Assembly: GCA_015066205.1 (NCBI GenBank)
Contig: SVOV01000022.1
Coordinates: forward strand, 1 to 40,090
Direction: 5' to 3'
From: Oscillospiraceae bacterium
Lineage (GTDB): Bacteria; Bacillota; Clostridia; Oscillospirales; Acutalibacteraceae
DNA: 40,090 nucleotides
Shown here: one piece after another, positions 1 to 9,445 of the stretch
How positions within the stretch are numbered: the stretch's first letter is position 1
How the letters are laid out: the number at the start of each line of letters is the position of its first letter
Program-made: the position numbers and the translations under genes
Notes under the pieces: generated by a model
Database searches by the model: none
What the model was told of the DNA's origin: nothing
The model's input: only the letters and a program-made list of their open reading frames with translations

Positions 1-55
1 TGTAAAGCGGATCGGGCAAAACATCACGTTTTGCTATATTGCCTCTTCTTGGCAC
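1..55 (-). CDS. rpsG: Ribosomal protein S7, N-terminal fragment (cut by window edge)
   Basis: Only the first 18 codons are inside the window. The reverse strand reads MPRRGNIAKRDVLPDPLY, the conserved start of bacterial S7, a small-subunit protein that binds the 3' domain of 16S rRNA. The start codon is GTG at 55-53. It is preceded by an AAGGAGGG ribosome binding site at about 63-70, which fixes the start. The gene lies downstream of rpsL, as in the conserved str operon order rpsL-rpsG-fusA, so it is probably co-transcribed with it. The fragment is short, but the match to the S7 start is distinctive. Confidence 0.9.
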   Translation of the reverse strand, partial: MPRRGNIAKRDVLPDPLY

Positions 56-221
56 TTCGCTTCCCTCCTTCATAGTAATGATATCATAGGTACTCGAGTG
101 ACAAATTCCCGCGGCGCCAATGAAGTCACATACCGCTTTAAGCGTATATATATAAACTTACATTGGTGAATAAATTCAACCTGCAAGAAGATTTTGTCCT
201 GATCGATCTTTTGAAAGCGGC
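56..221. other. rpsL-rpsG intergenic spacer
   Basis: This is a 166-bp gap inside the str operon. It contains the rpsG ribosome binding site and a small palindrome (CGCTTTAAGCG-like, about 133-143). No clear promoter, terminator or small gene was seen. Confidence 0.5.
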
Positions 222-641
222 TTATTTCTTAGCCTTTGCTTTCTTTGTTCCGTACTTGGAACGGCTCTGCATTCTGCCGTTAACGCCCTGAGCATCAAGG
301 GTACCGCGGATGATGTGGTAACGCACACCGGGAAGGTCTTTAACTCTTCCGCCTCTTATAAGAACAACTGAGTGTTCCTGAAGATTGTGGCCGACACCGG
401 GAATGTAAGCGGATACTTCGATACCGTTTGTAAGACGAACTCTGGCAAGCTTTCTCAGAGCAGAGTTAGGCTTCTTAGGTGTATCAGTTTTAACAACTGT
501 ACATACGCCACGCTTCTGGGGAGAGTTATGATCAGTCACAACATTCTTATGGGAGTTGAGACCCTTTCCGAGAGCGGGAGCCTTTGACTTCTTCTCAAGA
601 GACTTTCTGCTGTTGCGAACAAGCTGGTTAAAGGTTGGCAA
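222..641 (-). CDS. rpsL: Ribosomal protein S12
   Basis: This 139-residue small-subunit protein lies at the decoding centre. It carries the signature [11 protein letters not shown] (residues 54-64) and [13 protein letters not shown] (97-109). The lysines equivalent to E. coli K43 and K88, where streptomycin-resistance changes occur, are wild type (K56 and K101). D102 is the residue methylthiolated by RimO in other bacteria. The 13-residue insertion before PQKRGVC is typical of the Gram-positive form. The start codon is TTG (641-639), behind a strong AAGGAGGTG at about 648-656. The gene sits between rpoC and rpsG on the same strand and has its own promoter-like sequence upstream (735-764). Confidence 0.97.
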   Translation of the reverse strand: MPTFNQLVRNSRKSLEKKSKAPALGKGLNSHKNVVTDHNSPQKRGVCTVVKTDTPKKPNSALRKLARVRLTNGIEVSAYIPGVGHNLQEHSVVLIRGGRVKDLPGVRYHIIRGTLDAQGVNGRMQSRSKYGTKKAKAKK

Positions 642-672
642 GTCTTCTGCACCTCCTTATGGATTTTATATA

Positions 673-709
673 TCAAAAGGGAAAAATCTTGCGACTTTTC
701 CCTTTTTGA
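673..709 (-). terminator. Hairpin in the rpoC-rpsL gap (terminator or leader attenuator)
   Basis: The arms at 673-688 and 693-709 pair over at least 11 bp (AAAAGGGAAAA with TTTTCCCTTTT) around a short loop. Read on the minus strand, the 3' arm is U-rich but is not followed by a clean U-run. It lies downstream of the predicted rpsL promoter, so it is in the rpsL leader as well as behind rpoC. It could trim read-through from rpoBC, attenuate rpsL, or both. Confidence 0.5.
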
Positions 710-734
710 CCAAAATAACATCGCACAGTTGTTA

Positions 735-764
735 ATTTTAACATCAACAGTACCCTTTTGTCAA
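735..764 (-). promoter_or_regulatory. Sigma-A-type promoter for rpsL-rpsG
   Basis: On the minus strand, TTGACA (759-764) is followed after 18 bases by TAAAAT (735-740). The -35 matches consensus perfectly and the -10 matches 5 of 6. It sits in the 176-bp gap between rpoC and rpsL, pointing at rpsL about 90 bases away. Confidence 0.6.
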
Positions 765-817
765 CACCTTTTACAAAGAAAATACCAAAAATTCGTTAAA
801 ATTACCAACAATTCCGA

Positions 818-3800
818 TTATTCTTCTGTTTCTGTATAATTTTTTGTAATATCAACCTCAGAATAGCGCTTCATACCGGTTCCTGAGGGCAGGAGCTTAC
901 CGATAATTACATTTTCCTTAAGACCTACAAGAGGATCTATCTTGCCCTTGATAGCGGCATCGGTAAGAACTCTTGTTGTTTCCTGGAAGGAAGCTGCAGC
1001 AAGGAAGGATTCCGTTGCAAGAGAAGCCTTTGTAATACCGAGAAGTACGGGTGTGCAGGTTGCAGCAGAGAATACGGAGCCTTCTGCCTGGGCACGGGCC
1101 TTTGCGGCATTGTTAGCCTTCTTGAACTCAGTCTTTTCCATAGTTACACCGGGAAGAAGATCTGTTGTTCCGGGATCGTCAACCTTGACCTTTCTCATCA
1201 TCTGACGGACGATAACCTCAATGTGCTTATCATTCAGATCAACACCCTGTCCGCGGTAAGGAGCCTGAACTTCACTGATAAGGTAATTATAAAGAGCATT
1301 TTCGCCGAGAATGTCAAGAACATCGTGGGGATTTGCGGAGCCTTCCGTTAAGGGATCGCCCTTTTCAACACGCTGGCCTTCGGTTACGCACTTTCTGTAG
1401 CCGTAAGGAATGTTCTTTTCAATATATGTGATACCGTCATCATCGGTAATAACAATGCTTTCTGTAGTCTTCTTGCTCTTTGTTGAGGGATTTACGAAGC
1501 TTACTACACCGCTTGCCTTTGCAAGGAATGCAACGGTCTTGGGCTTTCTTGCCTCGAAAAGCTCTTCAACTCGGGGAAGACCTCGTGTGATGTCAGCGGT
1601 TGTAGCAACACCGCCGGTATGGAAAGTTCTCATGGTAAGCTGTGTACCGGGTTCACCGATAGACTGGGCTGCAACAACACCTACTGCTTCACCGATGGAA
1701 ACGGGACGGCCTGTTGCAAGGTTCTTACCGTAGCACTTTCTGCACACACCCTGCTCTGCTTCGCAGGTAAGAAGAGAACGGATAACTACCTTCTTGATGC
1801 CTGCATTTACGATCTTTTCTGCATCTGCATCAGTAAGGATATGCTGATTATCCATAAGAAGCTCACCGTTTTCATCGTACAGATTATTAAGAAGATATCT
1901 GCCGCTGAGTCTTTCGGTAAGGGGCTCACGAAGGTCGCCGTCTGCATAGATGTCGCTTACCTCGAAGCCTGATTCGCAGCCACAGTCATCCTCAAGAATG
2001 ATAACCTCCTGAGAAATATCAACAAGACGGCGGGTAAGGTAACCTGAGTCAGCTGTACGAAGAGCTGTATCGGCAAGACCCTTACGGGCACCACGGGAAG
2101 CGATGAAGTATTCGAGCACATTAAGACCTTCACGGTAGTTAGCCTTGATGGGGATTTCGATGGTCTTACCTGCTGTATTGGAAATAGGACCACGCATACC
2201 TGCAAGCTGGTTAAGCTGTGACTTACTACCACGGGCGCCTGAGTCGATCATCATATGGATGGGGTTAGTCTTTGTATCAAGATTTGCACCGATCTCTTCT
2301 GAGATCTTGTTTGTGCAGGTTGACCAGATCTCGATAACCTTCTTATAACGCTCTTCCTCGCTTACATAACCTCTGCGGTAAAGATCCATTATTCTGTCGA
2401 CCTGAGCCTGTGCTTCATCAAGGTAATACTGCTTCTTTTCGGGGATGATAGCATCGAAAACAGAAACGGTGATACCTGACTGAGTTGAATACTTATAACC
2501 CTGATTCTTTATCTTATCAAGAACATCGGCAGATTCGTTAGTGCCGTGAACCTCGATACATTTATCAATAATTTTTCCGAGCTGCTTCTTGTCAACAACA
2601 CGGTCAACTTCCATAGCAACCATACTGTCGAGATCGGCAGGATCTCTCTTTACGATGCCGAGATTCTGGGGAACGGGTCTGTTGAAGATAACACGGCCGA
2701 GAGTGGTTGAACAGAAGCCAGTATATTCAACGCCGTCAACCTCTACCGTACGGCGGATCTTAACGGGAGCGTGAAGTCCGAGATAGCCTGCTTCATAAGC
2801 CATAATAGCCTCGTCCTCATCCTTGAAGACCTTACCTGCACCGGGTTCGTCTTCTCTTACGAGAGTAAGATAATAGGAACCGAGCACCATATCCTGAGAA
2901 GGAACTGTAACAGGCTTACCGTCTGAAGGCTTAAGAAGGTTATTTGAAGCGAGCATAAGGAAGCGTGCTTCAGCCTGAGCTTCAACAGAAAGCGGCACAT
3001 GAACAGCCATCTGGTCACCGTCGAAGTCAGCATTGAAAGCGGTACAAACAAGGGGATGAAGCTTGATAGCTCTGCCTTCTACAAGCACGGGTTCAAAAGC
3101 CTGAATACCGAGTCTGTGAAGAGTGGGAGCACGGTTAAGCATAACAGGATGGTCCTTGATAACTGTTTCAAGAGCATCCCATACTACGGGCTGAACCTTT
3201 TCGATCATCTTCTTTGCAGCCTTGATATTCTTTGCTTCGCCGATATCGCAAAGGCGTTTCATAACAAAGGGCTTGAAGAGCTCGAGAGCCATTTCCTTGG
3301 GAAGGCCGCACTGATATATCTTAAGTGTGGGACCTACAACGATAACGGAACGGCCTGAATAGTCAACACGCTTACCGAGAAGGTTCTGACGGAAGCGTCC
3401 CTGCTTACCCTTAAGCATATCGGAAAGGGACTTGAAGGGTCTCTGGTTGGGGCCTACAACGGGTCTGCCGCGTCTGCCGTTATCTATAAGAGCGTCAACT
3501 GCTTCCTGAAGCATTCTCTTTTCATTTCTGACAATGATCTCGGGAGCATTTTCATTGATAAGCTTCTTAAGTCTTGTATTTCTGTTGATAACCTTTCTGT
3601 AAAGGTCATTAAGGTCGCTTGTTGCGAATCTGCCACCATCAAGCTGAACCATGGGGCGAAGATCGGGGGGAATAACGGGAAGAACATCAAGAATCATCCA
3701 TTCGGGACGGTTGCCTGACTGTCTGAATGCCTCAACGACCTCAAGACGCTTAAGAACACGGAGCTTCTGCTGGCCCTCTGCCTTTTCAAGCTCAGCTCTC

Positions 3801-4417
3801 AGTTCATTTGCAAGCTCTTCCACATTAATTTCGGAAAGAAGGATCTTGATAGCCTCTGCACCCATCATTGCGGTGAATGAATCAGCATCATATTTTTCTT
3901 CCATATCCTTATAAACGTCATCGGAAATGATCTGATACTTTTTAAGAGTAGTCATACCGGGATCGATAACGATGTAGTGGCTGAAATAAAGTACCTTTTC
4001 AAGGTCACGGGGTCCGATGCCGAGCATAAGACCGATTCTTGAGGGAATGCCCTTGAAATACCAGATATGAGAAACGGGACTTGCAAGCTCAATGCTGCCC
4101 ATTCTTTCACGGCGTACCTTTGATTTTGTAACCTTAACCTCGCACTTTTCACAGACAATGCCCTTATAGCGCTCTCTCTTATATCTTCCGCAGTGACATT
4201 CCCAGTCCTTTACAGGTCCGAATATCTTTTCGCAGAAAAGACCGTCTTTTTCAGGCTTGAGTGTTCTGTAGTTTATGGTTTCAGGCTGCTTGACCTCACC
4301 GAAAGACCATGCTCTGATCTTTTCGGGAGATGCGAGACCGATCTGAATTGATTCAAAATTCAGTTTGTTGTAATTGTCTTCGGTGTATTTTTTAACAGTT
4401 ACTGCACCTTCGCTCAT
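818..4417 (-). CDS. rpoC: DNA-directed RNA polymerase, beta' subunit
   Basis: This 1199-residue protein is the catalytic beta' subunit of RNA polymerase and matches the usual Firmicute length. The N-terminal zinc ribbon is visible (C74, C76, C89, C92). The absolutely conserved NADFDGDQM (462-470) supplies the three aspartates that bind the active-site magnesium. The second zinc site is the CGCESGF plus [11 protein letters not shown] cluster in the C-terminal half. The bridge-helix and trigger-loop region ([19 protein letters not shown]) is intact. The start ATG at 4417 follows an AAAAGGAG site. It is downstream of rpoB, with a 175-bp gap that may hold an extra promoter. Confidence 0.98.
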   Translation of the reverse strand: MSEGAVTVKKYTEDNYNKLNFESIQIGLASPEKIRAWSFGEVKQPETINYRTLKPEKDGLFCEKIFGPVKDWECHCGRYKRERYKGIVCEKCEVKVTKSKVRRERMGSIELASPVSHIWYFKGIPSRIGLMLGIGPRDLEKVLYFSHYIVIDPGMTTLKKYQIISDDVYKDMEEKYDADSFTAMMGAEAIKILLSEINVEELANELRAELEKAEGQQKLRVLKRLEVVEAFRQSGNRPEWMILDVLPVIPPDLRPMVQLDGGRFATSDLNDLYRKVINRNTRLKKLINENAPEIIVRNEKRMLQEAVDALIDNGRRGRPVVGPNQRPFKSLSDMLKGKQGRFRQNLLGKRVDYSGRSVIVVGPTLKIYQCGLPKEMALELFKPFVMKRLCDIGEAKNIKAAKKMIEKVQPVVWDALETVIKDHPVMLNRAPTLHRLGIQAFEPVLVEGRAIKLHPLVCTAFNADFDGDQMAVHVPLSVEAQAEARFLMLASNNLLKPSDGKPVTVPSQDMVLGSYYLTLVREDEPGAGKVFKDEDEAIMAYEAGYLGLHAPVKIRRTVEVDGVEYTGFCSTTLGRVIFNRPVPQNLGIVKRDPADLDSMVAMEVDRVVDKKQLGKIIDKCIEVHGTNESADVLDKIKNQGYKYSTQSGITVSVFDAIIPEKKQYYLDEAQAQVDRIMDLYRRGYVSEEERYKKVIEIWSTCTNKISEEIGANLDTKTNPIHMMIDSGARGSKSQLNQLAGMRGPISNTAGKTIEIPIKANYREGLNVLEYFIASRGARKGLADTALRTADSGYLTRRLVDISQEVIILEDDCGCESGFEVSDIYADGDLREPLTERLSGRYLLNNLYDENGELLMDNQHILTDADAEKIVNAGIKKVVIRSLLTCEAEQGVCRKCYGKNLATGRPVSIGEAVGVVAAQSIGEPGTQLTMRTFHTGGVATTADITRGLPRVEELFEARKPKTVAFLAKASGVVSFVNPSTKSKKTTESIVITDDDGITYIEKNIPYGYRKCVTEGQRVEKGDPLTEGSANPHDVLDILGENALYNYLISEVQAPYRGQGVDLNDKHIEVIVRQMMRKVKVDDPGTTDLLPGVTMEKTEFKKANNAAKARAQAEGSVFSAATCTPVLLGITKASLATESFLAAASFQETTRVLTDAAIKGKIDPLVGLKENVIIGKLLPSGTGMKRYSEVDITKNYTETEE

Positions 4418-4503
4418 TAATCAGCAACTCCTTTTTATATTTATCTGAAAATTAATCTGTTTTCAAAACTCCGCGGCGAAATGCTATATATAAATATTTT
4501 ATC

Positions 4504-4532
4504 ATTATATAAGCATTCCGCACGGCTGCTAA
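4504..4532 (-). promoter_or_regulatory. Possible internal promoter ahead of rpoC
   Basis: On the minus strand, TTAGCA (4527-4532) is followed after 17 bases by TATAAT (4504-4509). The -10 is perfect and the -35 matches 4 of 6. It lies in the AT-rich rpoB-rpoC spacer (4418-4592) and points at rpoC about 85 bases downstream. rpoC is probably also read from the rpoB promoter. Confidence 0.45.
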
Positions 4533-4592
4533 ATTACTTTTAGGCAAAGAGGGAAAATCATCCTCATTTTACCGTTTTCTTCTGAAGGAAAC

Positions 4593-7500
4593 TCAGCTGA
4601 GATCGTCTTCGCTTAAAACGCTGACACCGTATGTGCTGTCACCGAAATCATTGACAACACCGGCAATATCGCTGTAGATATCAGCAACATCATCGTCTTC
4701 GTCATCATCCTCGGGAAGACCGATATCATCAATATCTTCATCAGAATCATCTGAAACGGGCATTACGGGAACTGCTACGGGAGTTTCGTCATCTCCGTAA
4801 TCCTGCTGAAGATCGATCTCTGCACCGTCTTCGTCATAAACAACAACATCAAGAGCAAGTGACTGAAGCTCTCTGACGAGAACCTTGAAGCTTTCGGGGA
4901 TACCGGGACGGGGAACATCCTCGCCCTTTACGATAGCTTCAAATGCCTTGGCTCTGCCGACGATATCGTCAGACTTGATAGTAAGAATTTCCTGAAGAGT
5001 ATATGCTGCACCGTAAGCTTCAAGTGCCCAAACTTCCATTTCACCGAAACGCTGTCCGCCGAACTGAGCTTTACCGCCGAGGGGCTGCTGGGTAACAAGT
5101 GAGTAAGGACCTGTTGAACGCGCATGTATCTTATCATCTACGAGATGATGTAACTTCAGATAGTACATAACACCGACTGTTACGGGGTTATCAAACTGCT
5201 GACCTGTTCTTCCGTCATAAAGAATTGACTTACCGTCTTCACGAAGTCCTGCTTCTCTTAAACATTCCTGAATGTCACTTTCGTGAGCACCGTCAAATAC
5301 GGGAGTCATAATCCTCCAGCCAAGCTCTCTGCAGGCTCTGCCGAGATGCATTTCGAGAACCTGACCGATATTCATTCGGGAGGGAACGCCGAGGGGATTA
5401 AGAACGATATCAAGAGGAGTACCGTCTGCAAGGAAGGGCATATCCTCCTGAGGAAGAATTCTTGAAACAACACCCTTGTTACCGTGACGGCCTGCCATCT
5501 TGTCGCCGACGGAGAGCTTTCTCTTCTGAGCGACATAGCAGCGTACGATCTTGTTTACTCCGGGGCTCAGGTCATCACAGTTGTCTTTGGTATATACTTC
5601 AACATTGACAACGATACCGTATGCACCGTGAGGAAGCTTAAGGGAGGTTTCTCTGCTTTCACCGGATTTTTCACCGAAGATAGCACGGAGAAGTCTTTCT
5701 TCTGCAGTAAGTTCTGTTTCTCCCTTGGGAGTGATCTTACCTACAAGGATATCACCTGCACGGACCTCTGCACCGATACGGATAATACCCTGTTCGTCAA
5801 GGTTTTTAAGAGCATCCTCGGAAACATTGGGGATATCTCTTGTTATCTGCTCTTCGCCGAGCTTTGTTTCTCTGGCCTCAATTTCGTACTTTTCAATATG
5901 AATTGAGGTATAAACATCATCACGGACGATCTTTTCATTAATGAGAACAGCGTCTTCATAGTTGTAGCCTTCCCAGGTCATAAAGCCGACAAGGGCATTC
6001 TTACCGAGGGAGATCTCACCGTCGCTTGTTGCGGGGCCGTCAGCAATAACATCTGACTTTGCAACAACATCACCGACATTTACGATGGGACGCTGGTTTA
6101 TGCAGGTGCCCTGATTGGAGCGCATAAACTTGATAAGAGGATAGGATGTAACTGTTCCGTCATCGGAGGTGATCTCAACAAGGTCTGCACTTACCTTTGT
6201 AACAGTACCTGCCTTTTCGGCAAGAACACAGACACCTGAGTCGCAAGCGGATTTGTATTCCATACCTGTTCCGATGATGGGAGCTTCTGTCTTAAGAAGC
6301 GGAACTGCCTGACGCTGCATGTTTGCACCCATCAGAGCACGGTTTGCGTCGTCGTTTTCAAGGAAAGGAATCATTGCTGTAGCAACGGACACAACCATCT
6401 TGGGAGAGATATCCATAAAGTCAACTTCATTTGCGTTGATTTCACGGAACTGATCTCTGTAACGGACAATAACTCTTTTGTTTACGAAATGACCGTCTTC
6501 GGTAAGAGGCTCGTTAGCCTGAGCTACCTTGAAGTCATCCTCTCTGTCCGCTGTCATATAAACAACCTCATCAAGAACCTTTCCTGTTTCCTTATCGATT
6601 CTGCGGAAGGGAGCTTCAATGAAGCCGTACTTATTAATTTTAGCAAATGTTGCAAGAGATGAGATAAGACCGATATTGGGACCTTCGGGAGATTCGATGG
6701 GACACATACGGCCGTAGTGGCTGTAATGAACGTCACGGACTTCGAAGCCTGCACGGTCTCTGGAAAGACCGCCGGGGCCGAGGGCTGAAAGACGGCGCTT
6801 ATGAGTAAGCTCTGCAAGGGGGTTGACCTGATCCATAAACTGCGACAAGGGAGAGGATCCGAAGAATTCTTTGATAACTGCAGTTACAGGCTTGATATTT
6901 ATAAGTGAAGCAGCCGTTACGGTGTCCTTTCCGCCTGCACGGGTTGCCATCTTTTCACGGACTACTCTTTCAAGTCTTGAGAAGCCTATTCTGAACTGAT
7001 TCTGGAGAAGCTCACCGACGGAACGGATCCTACGGTTGCCGAGGTGGTCGATATCATCAACGAAACCTACGCCGTGAGCGAGGCAGTTCAGATAGTTGAT
7101 AGAAGCAAATATATCATCGAGAGTGATATGCTTGGGGATAAGCTCGTCACACTTATCGGAAAGAGCTGCAGCGAGAGCTTCTTTATCATCGCCGCATTCC
7201 TCAAGAACCTTCTGAAGCTCGCTGTAAACAACCTTTTCGTTGATACCGAGCTTATCAAGCTCTTCTACGGTGAACTGAGGAAGGAATTCGTAGGGCTCTG
7301 CCATACCGTTGGAGATGACCTTGACCTCTTCGCCGTTTGAATATACATAAACGATGCTGATACCTGCCTGTTCAAAGCTGTTGGCAAGCTCTCTTGTTAC
7401 AAGAGTGTCTGCTGTTGCAAGAACCTCACCGTATTCACTGATAACATCCTGTGAAAGAACCTTGTCAGCGATTCTGTCCGCAAGAGCAAGCTTCTTATTG

Positions 7501-8348
7501 TACTTGTAACGGCCGACTCTTGAAAGGTCATAACGGCGGTCGTCAAAGAAGAGAGAAGAAAGATGGCTCTTTGCCGTGTCAATGTTGGGCGGATCTCCGG
7601 GACGGAGCTTCTTATAAACCTCAATAAGAGCATCTGCGGAATTCTTTGTGATGTCCTTGTCGAGGGTTGCAAGAATTCTTTCATCAGCACCGAAGAAATC
7701 TGTGATCTCTGTGTTGGAGCCGAGCTTGAGAGCTCTGATAAAGGTTGTTATGGGAAGCTTTCTGTTCTTGTCGATTCTGACACTGAAAACATTGTTGGGG
7801 TCAGTTTCATATTCAAGCCATGCACCGCGGTTGGGAATAACGGTTGCAGTATAAAGGTCACAGCCTGTTTTGTCCTTTGTTCTGTCGAAATATATTCCGG
7901 GAGAACGAACCAGCTGAGAGATGATAACACGCTCGGCACCGTTGATAACGAATGTACCGCTTTCGGTCATCTTGGGAAGATCGCCCATATATATCTCATC
8001 GTTGGTAAATACTCCTGTATCCTTGTCATAGAGTCTTACGGATACATATAAACTTTCGGCATATGTTGCGTCGCGCTCTTTACACTCTTTTACAGTATAG
8101 TTGCGGCCGTGTCTGAGAGGATCGTTTCCGAGGTGGGCATCAACGAACTCAAGCACCAGATTACCGTTGTTTGCATTGTCCGTTATACCGCCGATATCCT
8201 TGAAGACCTCTTTAAGACCGACATCAAGAAACCATTGATACGAGTTCTTCTGAACTTCGATAAGATTGGGCATCTCCATAACCTCATTGATCTTTGCGAA
8301 GCTCTTTCTTGTGTTTTTTCCGAGTTTGACAGATTTCACATTTGCCAT
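4593..8348 (-). CDS. rpoB: DNA-directed RNA polymerase, beta subunit
   Basis: This 1251-residue protein is the beta subunit of RNA polymerase. The rifampicin-pocket region is complete and wild-type-like: [15 protein letters not shown], then [13 protein letters not shown], with the usual Asp, His and Ser positions present. Active-site motifs [12 protein letters not shown] and the C-terminal [27 protein letters not shown] stretch (dock for beta') are intact. The final 70 or so residues are strongly acidic (runs of D and E), a variable tail common in Firmicutes. The start ATG at 8348 has a GGAGTGA site upstream. Transcription probably starts from a strong promoter near 8530. Confidence 0.98.
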   Translation of the reverse strand: MANVKSVKLGKNTRKSFAKINEVMEMPNLIEVQKNSYQWFLDVGLKEVFKDIGGITDNANNGNLVLEFVDAHLGNDPLRHGRNYTVKECKERDATYAESLYVSVRLYDKDTGVFTNDEIYMGDLPKMTESGTFVINGAERVIISQLVRSPGIYFDRTKDKTGCDLYTATVIPNRGAWLEYETDPNNVFSVRIDKNRKLPITTFIRALKLGSNTEITDFFGADERILATLDKDITKNSADALIEVYKKLRPGDPPNIDTAKSHLSSLFFDDRRYDLSRVGRYKYNKKLALADRIADKVLSQDVISEYGEVLATADTLVTRELANSFEQAGISIVYVYSNGEEVKVISNGMAEPYEFLPQFTVEELDKLGINEKVVYSELQKVLEECGDDKEALAAALSDKCDELIPKHITLDDIFASINYLNCLAHGVGFVDDIDHLGNRRIRSVGELLQNQFRIGFSRLERVVREKMATRAGGKDTVTAASLINIKPVTAVIKEFFGSSPLSQFMDQVNPLAELTHKRRLSALGPGGLSRDRAGFEVRDVHYSHYGRMCPIESPEGPNIGLISSLATFAKINKYGFIEAPFRRIDKETGKVLDEVVYMTADREDDFKVAQANEPLTEDGHFVNKRVIVRYRDQFREINANEVDFMDISPKMVVSVATAMIPFLENDDANRALMGANMQRQAVPLLKTEAPIIGTGMEYKSACDSGVCVLAEKAGTVTKVSADLVEITSDDGTVTSYPLIKFMRSNQGTCINQRPIVNVGDVVAKSDVIADGPATSDGEISLGKNALVGFMTWEGYNYEDAVLINEKIVRDDVYTSIHIEKYEIEARETKLGEEQITRDIPNVSEDALKNLDEQGIIRIGAEVRAGDILVGKITPKGETELTAEERLLRAIFGEKSGESRETSLKLPHGAYGIVVNVEVYTKDNCDDLSPGVNKIVRCYVAQKRKLSVGDKMAGRHGNKGVVSRILPQEDMPFLADGTPLDIVLNPLGVPSRMNIGQVLEMHLGRACRELGWRIMTPVFDGAHESDIQECLREAGLREDGKSILYDGRTGQQFDNPVTVGVMYYLKLHHLVDDKIHARSTGPYSLVTQQPLGGKAQFGGQRFGEMEVWALEAYGAAYTLQEILTIKSDDIVGRAKAFEAIVKGEDVPRPGIPESFKVLVRELQSLALDVVVYDEDGAEIDLQQDYGDDETPVAVPVMPVSDDSDEDIDDIGLPEDDDEDDDVADIYSDIAGVVNDFGDSTYGVSVLSEDDLS

Positions 8349-8503
8349 TCGCTCTTCACTCCGTTCTTTTTTCTAAAGATAATCAAAAAGCAACAAAATG
8401 CAGAATGTACAAAATTCCTTGAAAACAGCTAAAAGATTTATTTATTATTATATATAAATCTCTTAAATTAAGGATATGCACATCCATATTTATGCATTTT
8501 AGT

Positions 8504-8532
8504 ATATTATCACAAGCATTTTGCAATGTCAA
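8504..8532 (-). promoter_or_regulatory. Promoter of rpoB-rpoC
   Basis: On the minus strand, TTGACA (8527-8532) is followed after 17 bases by TAATAT (8504-8509). The A/T-only tract at about 8538-8560 lies where an UP element would bind the alpha C-terminal domains. The predicted leader is about 150 bases. Confidence 0.6.
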
Positions 8533-8580
8533 TACTTAAAATAAAAAAATTTTTATTTTTTATATTTTTATTATATAAAC

Positions 8581-8611
8581 CCGTATTTTCAAGGGCATCA
8601 CGGCATATAAC
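8581..8611 (+). promoter_or_regulatory. Weak sigma-E-like promoter for spoIIID
   Basis: CCGTATT (8581-8587) and CATATAAC (8604-8611) resemble the sigma-E -35 and -10 elements, with 16 bases between them. In Bacillus subtilis spoIIID is transcribed by sigma-E. The match is imperfect, so this is tentative. Confidence 0.3.
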
Positions 8612-8648
8612 TTAACAGACTGATATACAGGAAAGGAGCTATAGCCTT

Positions 8649-8915
8649 TTGGATACATTTTCAGACTCAAGAGCGATAAAGCTCGGAGAATACATAGTAA
8701 AAAACAAGGCTACGGTGCGGGCAGCCGCACAGGTATTCGGAATATCAAAATCGACGGTGCATACCGATGTCACTGGGAAGCTTAAAATAATTCAGCCTGC
8801 CCTTTATGTTCAGGTAAGACAGGTACTTGATGTCAACAAGGCACAGCGCCATATAAGAGGCGGTCTTGCAACAAAGGCAAAATACAAAAAGGAAGCCGTC
8901 AATTCGGGGAATTGA
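8649..8915 (+). CDS. spoIIID: Sporulation transcription factor SpoIIID
   Basis: This is an 88-residue DNA-binding protein that tunes the mother-cell sigma-E and sigma-K gene programme during sporulation. The helix-turn-helix lies at about residues 22-45 (TVRAAAQVFGISKSTVHTD). The C-terminal basic segment HIRGGLATKAKYKK matches the SpoIIID signature RHLRGGEATKLKYKK. Length is close to the B. subtilis protein (93 aa). The start is TTG at 8649, supported by AAAGGAG at 8632-8638. It is divergent from rpoB. The stop codon overlaps the -35 box of the promoter for the next gene. Its presence is direct evidence that the organism is a spore former. Confidence 0.95.
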   Translation: MDTFSDSRAIKLGEYIVKNKATVRAAAQVFGISKSTVHTDVTGKLKIIQPALYVQVRQVLDVNKAQRHIRGGLATKAKYKKEAVNSGN

Positions 8916-8940
8916 CAGAAAAAGAAAAGAGAGGTATAAT
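8912..8940 (+). promoter_or_regulatory. Perfect sigma-A consensus promoter
   Basis: TTGACA (8912-8917), 17 bases, TATAAT (8935-8940) is an exact match to consensus with ideal spacing. The -35 overlaps the spoIIID stop codon. It drives the small gene at 8973. Confidence 0.8.
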
Positions 8941-8972
8941 ATCTTTATACTGAAAAAAAACGGAGTTCTGAT

Positions 8973-9284
8973 ATGTTCGGCATAAAAAAGAAAGATAAGA
9001 AAAAGAAAAAAGTTCCCACAGAACGCTTTCTCTCACTGAAAGCAAACGATGTTCAGATAGAGGCAATAAACTTTTCTCTCACAAAAAACAAGGATGGCAC
9101 TCCCCGTCTTGAAATAAGAACAAGGAATGTATGCGAATCTCTTCATTATGAGCATGTGGATTTTGAACTGAAGACATCACAGAAGCTCATCAAGGTAGGC
9201 GGAGTTTTCAAGGAAGCCATTAATGAAAAGCATTTCAAGGTATATGTTTTCGATGTAGACGATTACAGCCAGTTTTATATCTGA
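8973..9284 (+). CDS. Unrecognised 103-residue basic-headed protein
   Basis: I do not recognise a family. The N-terminus is a lysine cluster (about residues 5-13), followed by a compact domain predicted to be mainly beta strands (LEIRTRNV, HVDFELK, FKVYVFDVDDYSQFYI). No signal peptide or membrane helix is visible, so it is probably cytoplasmic. Its lysine head could bind nucleic acid or the membrane, but that is only a guess. It has its own perfect sigma-A promoter, 33 bases upstream of the start, and a strong terminator directly after it. It is therefore a monocistronic, probably well expressed vegetative gene despite sitting behind spoIIID. Confidence 0.8.
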   Translation: MFGIKKKDKKKKKVPTERFLSLKANDVQIEAINFSLTKNKDGTPRLEIRTRNVCESLHYEHVDFELKTSQKLIKVGGVFKEAINEKHFKVYVFDVDDYSQFYI

Positions 9285-9294
9285 TAAAAGTTTT

Positions 9295-9340
9295 AAGCAC
9301 AAAACTACTTGGCGGTAGTTTTGTGCTTATTATCTTTTTA
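9295..9340 (+). terminator. Rho-independent terminator after the 103-residue gene
   Basis: A perfect 14-bp stem (9295-9308 with 9315-9328) with a 6-base loop TTGGCG is followed by ATTATCTTTTTA. It lies 10 bases after the stop codon. Confidence 0.85.
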
Positions 9341-9378
9341 TACGGGGAATTGCCCGAAGTGTAAGCAATTCCCCGTAT
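9340..9378. repeat. Second perfect inverted repeat (possible terminator for the ABC operon)
   Basis: A 14-bp perfect stem (9340-9353 with 9365-9378, ATACGGGGAATTGC) has an 11-base loop. It abuts the first terminator between two convergent transcription units. It is not followed by a clear U-run on either strand, so it may instead stabilise the 3' end of the exporter transcript. Confidence 0.55.
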
Positions 9379-9445
9379 ATCATTTAGTTCCGTGCCCCTC
9401 TCCCGAGTGTGGAGCAGAATACTGTTTTATATTTCTGACTGATTC

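Larger units (their letters stand above)
8349..8648. other. Divergent control region between rpoB and spoIIID
   Basis: This is a 300-bp, very AT-rich region. It holds the rpoB promoter (8504-8532), an A/T-only palindromic tract (about 8538-8560) directly upstream of that promoter that could act as an UP element, a weak sigma-E-like site for spoIIID (8581-8611), and the spoIIID ribosome binding site (8632-8638). No small gene was seen. Confidence 0.6.

Noticed and set aside
133-143. Regulatory palindrome between rpsL and rpsG
   Set aside because: It is only 11 bp and not positioned against any promoter element; chance is likely.
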